Assembly (NCBI GenBank): GCA_964468685.1
Contig: CAYXUH010000017.1
Coordinates: 1 to 25,069 of the forward strand
Length of the DNA: 25,069 nucleotides
Direction of reading: 5' to 3'
DNA from: UBA6078 sp964468685
GTDB lineage: Bacteria > Desulfobacterota > Syntrophia > Syntrophales > UBA2210
Shown: piece by piece, positions 23,659-25,069 of the stretch
Numbering within the stretch: position 1 is the stretch's first letter
How the letters are laid out: every line of letters begins with the position of its first letter
Translations under genes and position numbers: made by a program
Notes under the pieces: generated by a model
Seen by the model: the letters and a program-made list of their open reading frames with translations, nothing else
Databases searched by the model: none
Told to the model about the DNA's origin: nothing

Positions 23659-24228
23659 ATGATCGATTCGGGCGCGGGGAAGACTTCGCACCTCCTCGTA
23701 GAGCATATAGAGGGCCTGGGGCTGGACCCTGAAGACCTGTCGACGCTGATTCTCACCCATTGTCATATAGATCACATCGGTTCGGCACCCTATTTTATAG
23801 AGAGATACGGCTGTACGATGATCACCCATGATCTGGATGCGAAAACCGTGGAAAGCGGCGATCCGGTAGCGACCGGCGCCAATCTGTACGGAACAACCTT
23901 TCCTCCGACACACATAGACACACGGCTTACCGGTGAAGAGGGGATCCTCTCCTTTGGAGGGAAGCAAATCCACTGGATACATACCCCGGGGCATACACCC
24001 GGCTCACTGAGTCTCTACTGCGACCGGGGGGACAAACGCATCTTATTCGGGCAGGACATACATGGTCCGTTTATTCCAAGTTTTGGTTCCGATATCGGCG
24101 CGTGGAAGCAATCCATGATGAAACTGCTCGATCTGGAGGCCGACATCCTCTGCGAAGGACATTTCGGGATCTTCCGTTCGAAGGAACGGGTCAGATCGTA
24201 CATCATGGACTATTTGACACGCTACTGA
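23659..24228 (+). CDS. Metallo-beta-lactamase-fold hydrolase, N-terminus short or truncated
   Basis: The protein has 189 residues from ATG 23659. All MBL metal ligands are present: HCHIDH at 34-39, His112 in PGHTPGS, Asp133 in GQDIHGP and His168 in EGHFG, so the active site is complete. The frame stays open upstream to a TAA at 23593; the extra codons read HNLTPIVDCGEELV and look like genuine family sequence (beta-strand before MIDSGAG). No ATG, GTG or TTG exists in that extension, only CTG 23611, and no ribosome site is seen. The usual first strands of the fold are missing, so the gene may be 5'-truncated, frameshifted, or start at a non-standard codon. Substrate unknown. Confidence 0.75.
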   Translation: MIDSGAGKTSHLLVEHIEGLGLDPEDLSTLILTHCHIDHIGSAPYFIERYGCTMITHDLDAKTVESGDPVATGANLYGTTFPPTHIDTRLTGEEGILSFGGKQIHWIHTPGHTPGSLSLYCDRGDKRILFGQDIHGPFIPSFGSDIGAWKQSMMKLLDLEADILCEGHFGIFRSKERVRSYIMDYLTRY

Positions 24229-24347
24229 AGACGGCGACCCCACCTTACAGCCACCCCATGAACACCACGAACCTTCTTTTCTGTAAAAACAACCTGGCAT
24301 TTTCTTTTCCTATCTGCTAGAAGAGTTTTCGTAAGGGATGGGTTTCT

Positions 24348-24953
24348 ATGCGAATACCAGCGCGACAGGAGTGTTATCGTATCATGCATGCGATGGAGAT
24401 GATGGATCATATCGTGGCCCATTCTCTTCAGGTCTGCCGCGTAGCCCTCTTTCTCTCCGGTTCACTGGAGACGAATCTCAACCCGGATCTCGTCCAGGCG
24501 GCCGCACTGCTCCACGACATCACCAAAACGAGAGGTATACAGACTCATGAAAATCACGCGCAGACTGGAAAGCAGACCCTCATAGACCTGGGGTACCCAG
24601 AGGTTGGAGCCATTATCGGACAGCATGTCCTCCTGGACGAGTATTTTGTCTCGGACACTCCGACGGAAGCGGAGATAGTCAATTACGCCGACAAACGGGT
24701 GGTTCATGATAAGGTGGCAACGCTCGCGCAACGGATAGAGTATATACTAGGGCGATATGGAACAGAACCGGAGCGCAGGGGATATATCCACATCCTCGAA
24801 AAAAAGACAAAAGATCTGGAGGACCACCTGTTTCGTTTCTGCCCCTTTTCTCCCACAGAGTTGGAAACTCTCCTTGGACCAGACACCTGTTCCTCAGATT
24901 TTTCAGACTACAGCAGAATAAATAACATGGGCACGGCCGCCATAAGACATTAG
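24348..24953 (+). CDS. HD-domain metal-dependent phosphohydrolase
   Basis: This 201-residue soluble protein is of the HD superfamily. Seen: His25 (AHSLQVCRVAL), the metal-binding doublet His56-Asp57 in AALLHDITKT, His67/His70 in THENHAQTG, His93 in GQHVLL, and Asp114 in NYADKRV. The layout is that of the small HDIG-type hydrolases acting on nucleotides or phosphoesters; the exact substrate cannot be read from sequence. The C-terminal 40 residues are unremarkable. ATG 24348 has TAAGGGA about nine bases upstream. It follows the MBL gene by 119 bp on the same strand; that gap contains no recognised terminator. Confidence 0.85.
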   Translation: MRIPARQECYRIMHAMEMMDHIVAHSLQVCRVALFLSGSLETNLNPDLVQAAALLHDITKTRGIQTHENHAQTGKQTLIDLGYPEVGAIIGQHVLLDEYFVSDTPTEAEIVNYADKRVVHDKVATLAQRIEYILGRYGTEPERRGYIHILEKKTKDLEDHLFRFCPFSPTELETLLGPDTCSSDFSDYSRINNMGTAAIRH

Positions 24954-24987
24954 TTGGTTTTTTATGGGACAACTACACTCAAAACCC

Positions 24988-25017
24988 TTGACAAAACGGG
25001 ACCGGGGGCATTAGTAA
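24988..25017 (+). promoter_or_regulatory. Candidate promoter for the gene beyond the right edge
   Basis: There is a consensus -35 TTGACA (24988-24993) and, at 18 bases, a weak -10 TAGTAA (25012-25017). RNA would start near 25024, at the foot of the hairpin that follows. Confidence 0.4.
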
Positions 25018-25023
25018 GTTAGG

Positions 25024-25058
25024 AATTATTTTCTGCGTTTTTCTGGCAGAAAATAATT
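25024..25058. repeat. Perfect 13-bp inverted repeat at right edge
   Basis: AATTATTTTCTGC (25024-25036) and GCAGAAAATAATT (25046-25058) pair perfectly around a 9-base loop GTTTTTCTG, followed by TTGTTAACGCA. It could be a 5' leader hairpin, an attenuator, or the end of a small inverted-repeat element. The window ends 11 bases later. Confidence 0.7.
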
Positions 25059-25069
25059 TTGTTAACGCA

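Noticed and set aside
1..25069. CRISPR array, prophage, IS element or toxin-antitoxin/defence genes.
   Set aside because: No spaced direct repeats of 23-40 bases, no transposase, integrase or phage proteins, and no recognisable defence-family protein among the coding genes.

Overview
The window is a dense chromosomal stretch of a Gram-negative bacterium. Core genes fill it end to end, with short gaps, start/stop overlaps and no transposase, integrase or phage gene. The outer-membrane lipoprotein machinery (Lnt, a lipoprotein MltD), a ferrous-iron Feo system, a bifunctional Rel, a PgpH-type c-di-AMP phosphodiesterase and a radical SAM enzyme together suggest an anaerobic deltaproteobacterium (Desulfobacterota, for example near Syntrophales). 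That placement is inferred from gene content only; no phylogenetic marker was computed.

Region 1 (1-7536, minus strand) reads from right to left: ispG, proS, rel, an N-acetylmuramoyl-L-alanine amidase, rph, rdgB, then a tRNA-Pro(UGG) cut by the window edge. It has a good promoter ahead of ispG, and a perfect -10 box suggests a second start ahead of rel. The ispG-proS gap carries a heptamer array whose every copy is a Shine-Dalgarno-like TAAGGAG on the coding strand. Region 2 (7592-10112) is an accessory pair: an MFS transporter and a convergent hydroxypyruvate reductase strikingly like the plant peroxisomal HPR1 type. Each has its own promoter.

Region 3 (10188-20379) holds two convergent blocks: phoH/ybeZ - pgpH - ybeY on plus, and radical SAM - corC/ybeX - lnt - prfB - mltD on minus. 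Flipping the minus block would restore the enterobacterial order ybeZ-ybeY-ybeX-lnt. prfB contains an intact programmed +1 frameshift site, so the full protein is read from two frames.

Region 4 (20380-25069, plus strand) has a 450-bp AT-rich gap with a dyad and promoter, a cold-shock protein gene, feoA-feoB, and a 440-bp non-coding stretch that ends in an 11-bp perfect intrinsic terminator. A metallo-beta-lactamase-fold gene with a short N-terminus and an HD-domain hydrolase gene follow. The right edge shows a TTGACA box followed by a 13-bp perfect hairpin, probably the leader of the next gene.

The best leads for something undescribed are the structured leader/terminator before the MBL gene, the SD-like heptamer array between ispG and proS, and the plant-type HPR. 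No defence system, CRISPR array or biosynthetic cluster is visible.
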